64,000 nt of DNA from Streptomyces violaceoruber (lineage in GTDB: Bacteria; Actinomycetota; Actinomycetes; Streptomycetales; Streptomycetaceae). Of this stretch, positions 16,845-23,643 are shown in pieces. The notes below the pieces were generated by a model. That model ran no database searches, was not told the DNA's origin, and saw only the letters and a list, made by a program, of their open reading frames with translations. Position numbers and translations under genes: made by a program. Within the stretch, counting starts at the first letter, position 1; each line of letters begins with the position of its first letter. The stretch lies in NCBI RefSeq assembly GCF_033406955.1, contig NZ_CP137734.1, positions 2,728,001 through 2,792,000 on the forward strand, read 5' to 3'.

Positions 16845-16897
16845 CTGTCGAAGGGACGAGGGAAGTGCCGGCAGCCGTGGCCTGGTGGTGAGAGGCG
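16845..16897 (-). promoter_or_regulatory. Leader element shared with 8675-8726
   Basis: Second copy of the block bounded by CGCCTCTCACCAC and GTCCCTTCGACAG (minus strand), ending 10 bases before the ATG of 16541-16834. The ends are conserved and the middle ~20 bases differ, as expected for a two-part regulatory site. Confidence 0.5.
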
Positions 16898-16943
16898 ACC
16901 GCTCGGCGTGTGCGCCCCGAGCCGCGCGTGCGGGCGGGGCAGC

Positions 16944-16984
16944 GCCCTGGCCAGGAGTCGAACCCGGCCTACGACCATCAGGGC
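16944..16984 (-). other. tRNA-like mini-helix (acceptor plus T-arm)
   Basis: On the minus strand GCCCTG (from 16984) can pair with the 3' end CCAGGGC, enclosing a T-arm with stem CCGGG/CCTGG and loop TTCGACT. D and anticodon arms are missing, so this is not a tRNA gene. It lies upstream of the shared leader at 16845-16897. It may be a tRNA relic or a structured leader RNA. Confidence 0.4.
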
Positions 16985-17148
16985 GTCTCGCGCTGTACCT
17001 CACGCAGGACGGGTCCCGCGTGGCCGCCTACTTGGCCGAGGAGAGGCGGCGTGATCCCCATTCAGTTGTCAAAGGTCAGACGCTCCCGGCGGGTGCGGTA
17101 GCCCCTTAAGGGACGCCCGTTCTCACGGGACCCGTCGGCACGTAATTC

Positions 17149-17168
17149 AGATTGACCTAGGTCAATCT
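17149..17168. promoter_or_regulatory. Palindromic operator upstream of GntR gene
   Basis: Perfect 20-bp palindrome AGATTGACCTAGGTCAATCT. The same AGATTGACCTAGGTC half recurs at 17199-17213, 18 bases before the GntR start. Two such sites in front of a KorSA-like repressor gene, facing a divergent transfer operon, fit autoregulation and repression of transfer genes. Confidence 0.75.
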
Positions 17169-17198
17169 AGCTGTCAAGAGGGTTCGAGCGAAGAGCAG

Positions 17199-17213
17199 AG
17201 ATTGACCTAGGTC
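17199..17213. promoter_or_regulatory. Second, partial CCTAGG operator
   Basis: AGATTGACCTAGGTC repeats 15 bases of the 17149-17168 palindrome and then diverges (CGGCT). It ends 17 bases before the GntR ATG, in the position expected for autorepression. Confidence 0.65.
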
Positions 17214-17230
17214 CGGCTACTCTCGAACCC

Positions 17231-17626
17231 ATGGAGCAGAGCCCAGAAGCGCCCAAGCAGACGCCCACGGCCAAGGAGATCGCCGCGGAGTTCCGCGAGA
17301 AGATCACGGGCCGGAACCGCGAGTACGAGCCGGGGGACCAGCTCCCTGCAGCGCGCAAGCTCGCCAAAGAGCTTGGCGTGCAACTCATGACCGTGCAGAG
17401 CGCGTACGGCCAGCTCCGCGATGAGGGGGTGGTTCTCACCCAGCAAGGCCGCGGAACCTTCGTCCGTGACCCTTCGACGCCGCTCGGCACCGAGCCGGGC
17501 AGTAGCCCCGCGTTCACCGCGCTGGCCGCAGAACTCAGCTCGATTCATGACGCTCTTCACCTACTCGGCGAGCGACTAGATCGCCTTGAACAGCGTGTCG
17601 GCGACGGGACTCCACCCGCGCCGTGA
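17231..17626 (+). CDS. GntR-family repressor (KorSA-like)
   Basis: A 131-residue regulator. The N-terminal winged HTH (KEIAAEFREKITGRN, GDQLPAARKLAKELGVQLMT, QGRGTFV) is the GntR domain. The C-terminus is a short coiled helix, without the ligand domain of larger GntR proteins, which matches KorSA/YtrA-like AICE repressors. It probably represses replication, transfer and its own gene through the CCTAGG palindromes just upstream. It diverges from the 16541-16834 operon. Confidence 0.88.
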   Translation: MEQSPEAPKQTPTAKEIAAEFREKITGRNREYEPGDQLPAARKLAKELGVQLMTVQSAYGQLRDEGVVLTQQGRGTFVRDPSTPLGTEPGSSPAFTALAAELSSIHDALHLLGERLDRLEQRVGDGTPPAP

Positions 17627-17778
17627 GGGCGCCCGCGCGACTCATCAGTCGTTCGATCGTGGCGCGCGCTTCGCTCAAACCGGCTTCAATCAAGGCAAAC
17701 TCCGTGGGAGTCAGGCCTCCCAACTCGCTGCGTCGCTCATTGATCCCTGACATGCCAATGAGCATGCTGCCGGAAAGG

Positions 17779-17813
17779 AAAGAGGACCCGGACAAACTGT
17801 CCGGGTCCTCTTT
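17779..17813. terminator. Bidirectional terminator
   Basis: A perfect 16-bp inverted repeat built on AGAGGACCCGGACA (17779-17794) and its complement (17798-17813), loop AAC, with A-tract and T-tract flanks. It serves the convergent GntR and flavoprotein genes. The bases 17627-17778 before it hold no convincing gene. Confidence 0.88.
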
Positions 17814-17842
17814 CTTTGCAGCTCAGCCGGGTTGACGAAGCG

Positions 17843-18406
17843 TCACTGAATGGCTTCCTCTGCGGCGTCCAGTACTGCGGCCCACGGTAGCTCTCGCCCT
17901 GCTGGCGCTTCCCTCGGCTCGTACAGCGGCCAGACGTCCGGGCCGTAGACCACGCGCACTCCCCCGGCCCGAAGGGCGTCGATGTGTCCCTGCCACGCGG
18001 GATGGCGAGCGTGCGCCGCGTTCACCCGCGGGAAGACGATCACCGGCAGACCGAGCGTGCCAATAGCCTCGCCAACCTGAGTCAGTGCCTGGTTATCCAT
18101 CAGTCCGGTCGCAAGCTTGGCGACCATGTTGGCTGAGGCGGGAGCGACCACGTAGCCATCCACGCGAGGATGCGGCCGCGCTTCGCCGGGGAGGCGCGGT
18201 TCGTCGCGTACAGGCAGGCCAGTGACCTTCTCAAGTCGCTCGATTTCGCCGCTCATGCGCAGCCACCGGCCTGCGGTCGGCGTTAGCGTGACGGCTACCT
18301 GCCAGCCGCGCTCCATCGCCGGTCCGACGAGTCCGATACGCAGTGCCTCTACGCCTCCGGCCGCCGATCCGACGACCCCGAGCACCCCGCGCTTGCCTGA
18401 ACTCAC
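17843..18406 (-). CDS. Flavoprotein of the phosphopantothenoylcysteine-decarboxylase fold
   Basis: A 187-residue HFCD-type flavoprotein. The N-terminal GVLGVVGSAAGGVEA forms the FMN phosphate loop and PASANMVAKLATGLMDNQ is the conserved FMN/substrate loop. It overlaps the XRE regulator gene by ATGA (18403-18406), a pairing I recall as frequent in Streptomyces. The oxidoreductase or decarboxylase substrate is unknown; its small size argues against CoA biosynthesis. Confidence 0.85.
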   Translation of the reverse strand: MSSGKRGVLGVVGSAAGGVEALRIGLVGPAMERGWQVAVTLTPTAGRWLRMSGEIERLEKVTGLPVRDEPRLPGEARPHPRVDGYVVAPASANMVAKLATGLMDNQALTQVGEAIGTLGLPVIVFPRVNAAHARHPAWQGHIDALRAGGVRVVYGPDVWPLYEPREAPAGRELPWAAVLDAAEEAIQ

Positions 18407-19638
18407 TGCACCGCCCTACACCGTTGCGCCATCACGAAAACCGCGGACGAACGCGAACCGCCGGTCACGGGGGACTGCTTGATCAGGTCCCGCAGCGTCT
18501 CGCGCACCCTCGGATTGTTGCGTACGAGCTGCGGCGACGTGCGCTCAGCCGTACGCAGCTCCGCGAACGCCTCGTCCCCCTGGCCCGCGAGCGACAGAGC
18601 ACGCGCGAAGTCGATGCGATGCGAGACGCTGCGCTCCTGCGGCATGTGGTCGACACTGATCCGGCCGTGTTCCACCACGTACGTCACGTTGTCGAGGTCC
18701 AACTCAATGGACAAGCGATGTAGCAGGACGTTCGTCGGACCGAATCCGGTCTGCCAGTAGTTCTCATCCGACCCGAGGTCGTCTGCAAGGTCTTCGGCAC
18801 GGTCAAGCAGCCCCGTGGCAGTAGGCCGATCCTGATGCCGCGCTGCCGCTACGGCGGCCCGCAGGTGGATCATCCCGAGCAAGCTGAGCGCGGCCGGGTC
18901 GTTCTCGGTCACCTGGGACGACAGCCACGTTGCCGCCGTGTTGCCCAGTTCGAGAGCATCGTCATAGCGCCCGTTGGCTAGCAGGGCATGCGTGCCGGAC
19001 CGGGCCGCAGAGGCCAACACGAGCGGATCGTCCGACTCGTCAGCAGCTCGCATCGCGCGCTCAGCAGCGAGCCATGAAATGTCGGACTCCCCGATCTTCG
19101 CGAGCGTCGTAGCGGCGAGATGGTGCGTACGGGCCGACACCGCCCAGCAATCGCTATGGTCGTCGCCACGACGCGCCGCGCGATCTTCCAACTCCTGCGC
19201 AGTCTGAAGCAGAGCGGGAAGAGCGGCCACGACACGGCCCAGCCGCCCTCCCTGGTAGTCGTTCCATGCCTGTTCCACCCGTACGGCCACTGGGGCCGGC
19301 GTCGGCAGCTGAGTCTCAGCCTCAGGTCCGAAGAGCAGTCGCGAGAGGCGCCGCGGGCTCATGAGGGCGTCGCGCACGGCGGGGACGTCGTCCTGTTGGC
19401 GCTCATCTTCCATGAGGACGGTCTGTCCGAGCAGGTCCCCAAGGGACACGCGCAGGATGCGCGACAGTTCGGCGAGCATGTCGATCCGGGGCGGCTTCCG
19501 GCGCCCAGTCTCGATCTTCGCAAGCCAGTCGGTGCTACGGCCGACCAGTCCGGCCAGCACCTCTTGCGTGTAGCCGCGGCGCTTCCGGTAGAACGCGATG
19601 CGCTCGCCGATGCTGAGATGATCTCCAAGACCGCGCAT
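18403..19638 (-). CDS. XRE-family regulator with helical-repeat domain
   Basis: A 411-residue protein. The N-terminal HTH (GERIAFYRKRRGYTQEVLAG, STDWLAKIETGRRKPP) is followed by a ~300-residue all-helical TPR-like region (ALELGNTAATWL, RIDFARALSLAGQGDEAFAEL). ATG at 19638 has AGGAGG upstream. Proteins of this layout act as signal-binding transcription factors, and the coupled flavoprotein is a likely functional partner. Confidence 0.88.
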   Translation of the reverse strand: MRGLGDHLSIGERIAFYRKRRGYTQEVLAGLVGRSTDWLAKIETGRRKPPRIDMLAELSRILRVSLGDLLGQTVLMEDERQQDDVPAVRDALMSPRRLSRLLFGPEAETQLPTPAPVAVRVEQAWNDYQGGRLGRVVAALPALLQTAQELEDRAARRGDDHSDCWAVSARTHHLAATTLAKIGESDISWLAAERAMRAADESDDPLVLASAARSGTHALLANGRYDDALELGNTAATWLSSQVTENDPAALSLLGMIHLRAAVAAARHQDRPTATGLLDRAEDLADDLGSDENYWQTGFGPTNVLLHRLSIELDLDNVTYVVEHGRISVDHMPQERSVSHRIDFARALSLAGQGDEAFAELRTAERTSPQLVRNNPRVRETLRDLIKQSPVTGGSRSSAVFVMAQRCRAVQ

Positions 19639-20150
19639 GGGGTGCTGCCTCCTGGTGCTGGTAGGGGCGACTGCAAAGGTACCGAGGCACGGTGCTGCGG
19701 AACACATGCCCAAACACTTGGCGCTACAGACAAGGGTGGATCAGGTTCCCTGAGTCGTGCCGGACAAAGTGTCCGGGTACCGCTCTTCCCGGCCGAGGAT
19801 CCGTGTGCTGCAGTGCGCGCACGCGCCGCGACCTCAGTCACTGAATTTGAGCCACAGTGCCGAAGATCCTATGGCGACAGGCAACCTGTTGGGTGACTGT
19901 TTCCTCAGGTCAGAGGTGACTCTGCCGACGGCACTCGAACAGCTTTTTGAGGGGTGATGCACGGCTGATTAAAACCCCTTCGGCAAGAAGTGCATCCAGC
20001 ATGCACCAACTGGAGCCGGCGTCAATACGGCACCGGTTCGGTCGATTCACAATGCCCCGCCATTGATTTTTCGATTGACAGATCAGGGAACGCCATGGAG
20101 CTTGTACCATCCTCGCGGTGCATCAGTGACCACAGGGGGTGGGGGCAGGA
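19639..20150. promoter_or_regulatory. Divergent intergenic region with CCGGACA palindrome
   Basis: 512 bases between the XRE gene and the SLATT-like gene. No gene is supported. It contains inverted repeat CCGGACA-AAG-TGTCCGG (19760-19776), which differs by one loop base from the core of the 17779-17813 terminator. AT content rises from about 19900, consistent with promoters for the rightward cargo genes. Confidence 0.5.
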
Positions 20151-20969
20151 ATGGCACCTGCTAGCGCATCTGCAAGCGGCCCTACGGAGCAACTCCTAGA
20201 ACACAAGTCGGCCATCTTGGAGCTGCAGGATAAAATCCGGACGCGGAAGATACAGCTCCGAGGTCTGTACGGCAGTGGGCTTGCAACCGTCTTCAGTATC
20301 CTCGCGATCTATATTGCGACAGTAGCAACATGGCGGACTGTCGACATCGGGAAGGTCAACCGGATCGCGATTCCCTTGACCATCGCTTGTGGAATTGCCT
20401 TCATCGTCCAAGCCATCAGGGAGAGCGATCGCTTGGAGCGCAAATCCGTCCGACAGCTTGAGTTAGAGCTAGAGATAGCCGAAGAGCGCAGAATTCTACA
20501 GGCGAAGCAACTGGACTTCCCGGTTGATCAGCGACAGTTCAGCTATAAGGACTCACTACCTCGGGAACTCGATCAGCTACGCTCCGAGGCCCAGCACTAC
20601 CGACGCATTCACAATGCGTTTCAGTCCGTCATTATTATCGGCTCTCTAGGTACCACAACAGCAGCCAGTATCGCTGACACCCCGTCCTACTTAAAGTGGG
20701 TGACCGTGGGCCTCAGCTTCGCCGTCGGCGTATCGGCTGGATTCACCGGGTACTTCAAGTACCGGGAACGAAGCTTCTATCTGCAGCAAACCGCTGACGC
20801 CATTGAGCAGCACGCCACGGCATTCGAACTCGGGATTCCTCCGTACATTGGTGAAGAAAACGATAATCTCGCCAAGTTGACCAAGGAAGTTGAATCCCTG
20901 CGCGTCGAGCAGCGCAAGCGAGAGCAACAGCTCGACCAACCTCACGAAGGTAGAGACGGAACCGTCTAG
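20151..20969 (+). CDS. SLATT/DUF4231-like four-helix membrane protein
   Basis: A 272-residue protein. Two membrane hairpins (about 42-61 with 71-90, and 157-175 with 183-203) flank a charged coiled-coil region. The motif YRERSFYLQQTADAIEQHATAF after the fourth helix, then GIPPY, matches DUF4231/SLATT proteins, which are predicted pore-forming effectors in nucleotide-signalling conflict systems. The C-terminus is a charged coiled coil. ATG at 20151 is chosen (GTG at 20139 is possible). Two TTA codons (20463-20465, 20691-20693) suggest bldA-dependent translation. Codon use is far less GC-rich than in the host. Confidence 0.72.
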   Translation: MAPASASASGPTEQLLEHKSAILELQDKIRTRKIQLRGLYGSGLATVFSILAIYIATVATWRTVDIGKVNRIAIPLTIACGIAFIVQAIRESDRLERKSVRQLELELEIAEERRILQAKQLDFPVDQRQFSYKDSLPRELDQLRSEAQHYRRIHNAFQSVIIIGSLGTTTAASIADTPSYLKWVTVGLSFAVGVSAGFTGYFKYRERSFYLQQTADAIEQHATAFELGIPPYIGEENDNLAKLTKEVESLRVEQRKREQQLDQPHEGRDGTV

Positions 20970-21012
20970 GCAACGCCCGCGCCGACACCGTCACCAACAT
21001 GAGGGGCGAATC

Positions 21013-21378
21013 ATGCAGCTCTCCACAAAACGCTGGCTCCTGTCTCCAGTAACACAGTGGCGCGCATACCGGTTCCTGAAACGTCAGAGAGGAGGAATGA
21101 CTATAGAAATAGCTTGGATACTCGTACGACTCAGACGAAACCCCGCCGAAGCCAACTATGCCACCGCACGAAGCTTCCTAGCCGTCAGTGAAAATCCGGG
21201 ACTCCATTTTGAAGACTGGTCATCGCTCCCGCAGGAGGAAAAGGATCGCCGCCGCTCATGGCTGAGGCGGCATGGGCGCTCCCCCTTCCAACAGCTTGGC
21301 ATCACCGAGCACTTTCTCTTACAAGCGGGTATAAGCGTGACGGACTGGGGGCCCCCAGACGATGCAGATAGGGACTGA
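21013..21378 (+). CDS. Unknown small protein downstream of SLATT gene
   Basis: A 121-residue basic protein with no recognised domain. The N-terminal half is Trp/Arg-rich (KRWLLSPVTQWRAYRFLKRQ, AWILVRLRR) and may contact membrane or nucleic acid; the C-terminal part is acidic. ATG at 21013 has GAGGGG upstream and lies 43 bases after the SLATT stop, so cotranscription is likely. It also has a TTA codon (21319-21321). A partner or inhibitor of the membrane protein is a fair guess only. Confidence 0.6.
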   Translation: MQLSTKRWLLSPVTQWRAYRFLKRQRGGMTIEIAWILVRLRRNPAEANYATARSFLAVSENPGLHFEDWSSLPQEEKDRRRSWLRRHGRSPFQQLGITEHFLLQAGISVTDWGPPDDADRD

Positions 21379-21974
21379 GCGTTCGTGTGCCCAACTGTCC
21401 GCCTCTCCCAGTACTACGACGGATCTCATGCGCCAGCCAGCCCGCGCAGCCGATGCGTACGCGGCGAGGCTCGTAACAGCGGAACGGCGAATCTTGGTGC
21501 CCCTCGTACGGTGCAAAGCGCCACCACGCCAGCTCCGCATCGTATGTGTCCCACTGTCCGGCTGTCCCATCTAGTCCCTCATCTGCATAAACAGCCCGGA
21601 CAGCTCCTGAGCCCACTGTCCGGGCTGTCCGGGTCACGGCGGCTGCAACACCCCCGGTGTTGCAGCCCGCCGGCGACCGTGTTCCTCATAGGCCTAGAAC
21701 GTGTCTCCTTGATTGCGACGTGGGGGGGGCGCTCGCGTGAAGACGAACCCCGCCCCCATTGCGGGCACGCCGCACCGACCACTCTGCGGACGCCGCGCGA
21801 TCACCGCGTGCCTGGACGGGGGCCTGGACTGGGTGATGAGCGCCCTGGAATCCCTGCCGGCCGATCAGCAAAGGCGGTCTGCGCCGTCGTCACGAGCGGG
21901 TACGAAACCTGAAGTACGCCTGCCAGCAGGACTAATCCGCCGCTACGCTGCCGACCCAGGAACAAGGGGGGCAC
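21379..21974. repeat. CTGTCC repeat cluster with hairpins (candidate origin or terminator)
   Basis: 596 bases without a supported gene. They hold ACTGTCC boxes at 21394, 21553, 21562 and 21615, and a perfect 13-bp inverted repeat ACAGCCCGGACAG (21591-21603) with its complement (21616-21628). A 12-bp hairpin GGCTGCAACACC follows (21641-21652 with 21656-21667). Similar boxes cluster in the 3' end of the helicase gene (6645-6730). These could be replication iterons, or the hairpins could terminate the SLATT operon. Confidence 0.55.
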
Positions 21975-22880
21975 ATGGGCACAGGCGGAAACATCCACAT
22001 CGGCGTACTCGGTGAAGAGGCACGCGTCACTGCGATGGCCCGTCACAAGAAGAGCAGGGCAAGCGCACTCGCGATGCGGGCGGGAGTCGCTGGTGGCGTC
22101 CTGTCCACCCTGGCGGTCGCGGGTGCCTCAGGTGCTGCAAGCAGCAAAGAGGGGGAGCAGGGTGCGGACTCGAGCGATCTGCTCATGCTCGCGCTCATTT
22201 TTGGTGTTGCGATGGCCTTCGTCGTGGGGTTCGCGATTCCGTGGTTTGTGACGCGACAGACGTATATGAAACATCAGAACGAGCATTTCACGGAACGGAT
22301 TAAGGCCGAACGCGAACGCCACCAGCAAGCAATGGAACAGCTCAGGAAGACGACTCAGCTCGTCACACTAATGGAGCTGAACCAGGACCAGATCAAGACG
22401 TACCACGACATCGTTACTGAACAAGCCGAAAAGTCGTTCAAGAGCGCACGCAACGCCATGACGGCTGGGTTGGTGCTTTTGGTCGCTGCGGCTGCGGGTG
22501 GCGTGAAAGTTCCCGTCGAGGAGATCCGCTGGTTCATCGGTGCTCTCGCCATGTTCAGCACCATGTTCTCCGCCTACCTGTCCCGGACATATTTGATGCT
22601 GTACCGGGAATCGATCAGCCAACTCAACCGGTACTTCGACCAGCCCGTCCAGAACAGCTACTACCTGACCGCCGAACGGCTCGCAGCTGGACTTGAGGGT
22701 GAAAGTGCCCAATCGGTGCGGAAGCAGATCATCGACCAGGTCTTGGAGACCAGCACCCGCATCGGCGGCAGGCCCGTGACGCAGCAAGAGCCAGTGGAGA
22801 TGAAACCGAAAGCCGCGCGACCGAAGCCGAAGAAGCGGAAGAAACGAGCAGCCGCCGTTAACGGCACACCGCACCCCTGA
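21975..22880 (+). CDS. TRADD-N-associated-type membrane protein
   Basis: A 301-residue protein. A hydrophobic N-terminal stretch (37-55) and a membrane helix at ~69-92 precede a coiled coil (100-155). Then comes a two-helix membrane unit (about 161-176 and 186-206) introduced by DIVTEQAEKSFKSARNAMTA and followed by LNRYFDQPVQNSYYLTAERL. That pattern fits the TRADD-N-associated membrane domain of predicted bacterial conflict systems. The tail (278-294) is strongly Lys-rich. ATG at 21975 has a GGGGGG ribosome site. It is the last gene before attR, hence probable cargo. Family call from memory of the pattern. Confidence 0.65.
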   Translation: MGTGGNIHIGVLGEEARVTAMARHKKSRASALAMRAGVAGGVLSTLAVAGASGAASSKEGEQGADSSDLLMLALIFGVAMAFVVGFAIPWFVTRQTYMKHQNEHFTERIKAERERHQQAMEQLRKTTQLVTLMELNQDQIKTYHDIVTEQAEKSFKSARNAMTAGLVLLVAAAAGGVKVPVEEIRWFIGALAMFSTMFSAYLSRTYLMLYRESISQLNRYFDQPVQNSYYLTAERLAAGLEGESAQSVRKQIIDQVLETSTRIGGRPVTQQEPVEMKPKAARPKPKKRKKRAAAVNGTPHP

Positions 22881-22889
22881 GGGGGTTGT

Positions 22890-22939
22890 GGCCGCACAGC
22901 ATGCCGGCGCTGTCGGTGCCGCCCGGCATGTGTGCGGCC
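22890..22939. terminator. Terminator of the 21975-22880 gene
   Basis: Long stem GGCCGCACA, bulged G, CATGCCGG (22890-22907) pairing with 22923-22939, starting 10 bases after the stop codon. The remaining bases to attR (22940-23304) hold no supported gene apart from the arm repeat at 23206-23228. Confidence 0.75.
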
Positions 22940-23205
22940 CGCCCAGGCCGTCTTCGGAGGCCCAGCGCACTTTGTGACGCTCAGGCACTCGTCAGATAGG
23001 CGGAGCGACGGCCGGGCGCCACGCCTTTGCCGCACCCCGTTGTCGCTGGTGATGCTGGCGGCTCACAGCGTCACGCACGGCTGTAAAAGCCGGGCGAGTT
23101 GGTCTCGGGCGTCCGTCGCCTCTACGGCGTGCGATCACCTCAAGCGTGAGCGCACTGGTGTCTGGGCAGCCCAGCCGGCGCAGGGCCCATCTGCCGCGGG
23201 CGACA

Positions 23206-23228
23206 CGTTCGCGACACAGCTCCGACAC
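23206..23228 (+). repeat. Right arm-type repeat near attR
   Basis: CGTTCGCGACACA, variable base, CTCCGACAC; same orientation as 3239-3261 with one mismatch, 76 bases inside attR. An extra CGACAC box precedes it at 23201-23206. Together with the left copy it would flank the core in the excised circle. Confidence 0.6.
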
Positions 23229-23304
23229 GCTATGTGCCCCAGAAGCACGACGAAGCAGATTCGCCGCAGGTCAGAGGAGATGCAACGCGCAATCGGCACA
23301 ATCA

Positions 23305-23346
23305 CTCCGGAGCCGTGTGCGCAGGTTCGAATCCTGCCGGGGGCAC
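23305..23346 (+). other. attR core (duplicated tRNA-Arg 3' half)
   Basis: Perfect 42-bp copy of 3094-3135. The upstream bases (AATCA) do not form an anticodon stem or D-arm, so this is not a tRNA gene but the right end of the element. Confidence 0.95.
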
Positions 23347-23363
23347 CCCTTGTGAGGTGCCTA

Positions 23364-23403
23364 AAGACCCCGTCACCAGCGGAAACGCTGAGGCCGGGGT
23401 CTT
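23364..23403. terminator. Original tRNA-Arg terminator, displaced
   Basis: Stem AAGACCCCG (23364-23372) with CGGGGTCTT (23395-23403), enclosing a second stem CAGCG-GAAA-CGCTG. It lies 18 bases after attR, where the terminator of the uninterrupted tRNA gene would be expected. Confidence 0.8.
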
Positions 23404-23593
23404 CGTGTATGTGCAGGCGTGTGCGGCCCGGAGTGGCCGTATGTCGGGGTCTGTGGACGAGGCGTGGACGGGATCTCGGCGCATAGTCGCAAGTAATGAG
23501 GCTCGTTGGCGGTGCGGCCGGAACGGCTGCGTGAAGGCTCTGCGGCTCGACAGCACAGGTGCGAGTCAGTAGCGCGCTTCCACGCCACGACAG

Positions 23594-23624
23594 AAGGGCG
23601 TCCCACGGCAAAGAGGACGCCCTT
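23594..23624. terminator. Terminator of the DndB-like gene
   Basis: AAGGGCGTCC (23594-23603) pairs with GGACGCCCTT (23615-23624), 20 bases beyond the stop of the leftward DndB-like gene. Between it and attR (23404-23593) no gene is supported. Confidence 0.8.
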
Positions 23625-23643
23625 CGTCGCGGTGTTGTTGTGA

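Larger units (their letters stand above)
3094..23346. mobile_element. AICE integrated in tRNA-Arg(CCG)
   Basis: A ~20.2 kb actinomycete integrative and conjugative element bounded by a perfect 42-bp duplication of the tRNA 3' half (3094-3135 and 23305-23346). It holds the full AICE backbone: tyrosine integrase, excisionase, RepA-like helicase, primase-polymerase, Spd-like membrane proteins, FtsK-type TraB and a GntR repressor. Cargo includes a cytosine methyltransferase, a diguanylate cyclase and several membrane proteins. Several cargo genes use less GC-rich third positions than the chromosome. All backbone genes look intact, so the element may be functional. From memory, S. coelicolor has an AICE in a comparable place (SCO5349 integrase). 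Confidence 0.95.

Noticed and set aside
16944..16984. A complete tRNA gene on the minus strand
   Set aside because: T-arm and acceptor-like pairing exist but D and anticodon arms are missing; listed as a tRNA-like element only.
17535..17753. Possible ~72-residue minus-strand helical protein (INERRSELGGLTPTEFALIE...)
   Set aside because: It overlaps the 3' end of the GntR gene, has no ribosome site, and the region is closed off by the terminator at 17779-17813. Not excluded completely.
21385..21912. Plus-strand frame with repeated CPTVRLS peptides
   Set aside because: The peptide repeat only reflects the CTGTCC DNA boxes; the rest has no coding character. Treated as a cis region instead.
23305..23346. 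A second tRNA-Arg gene
   Set aside because: Only the 3' half is present; no D-arm, acceptor 5' strand or complete anticodon stem. It is attR.
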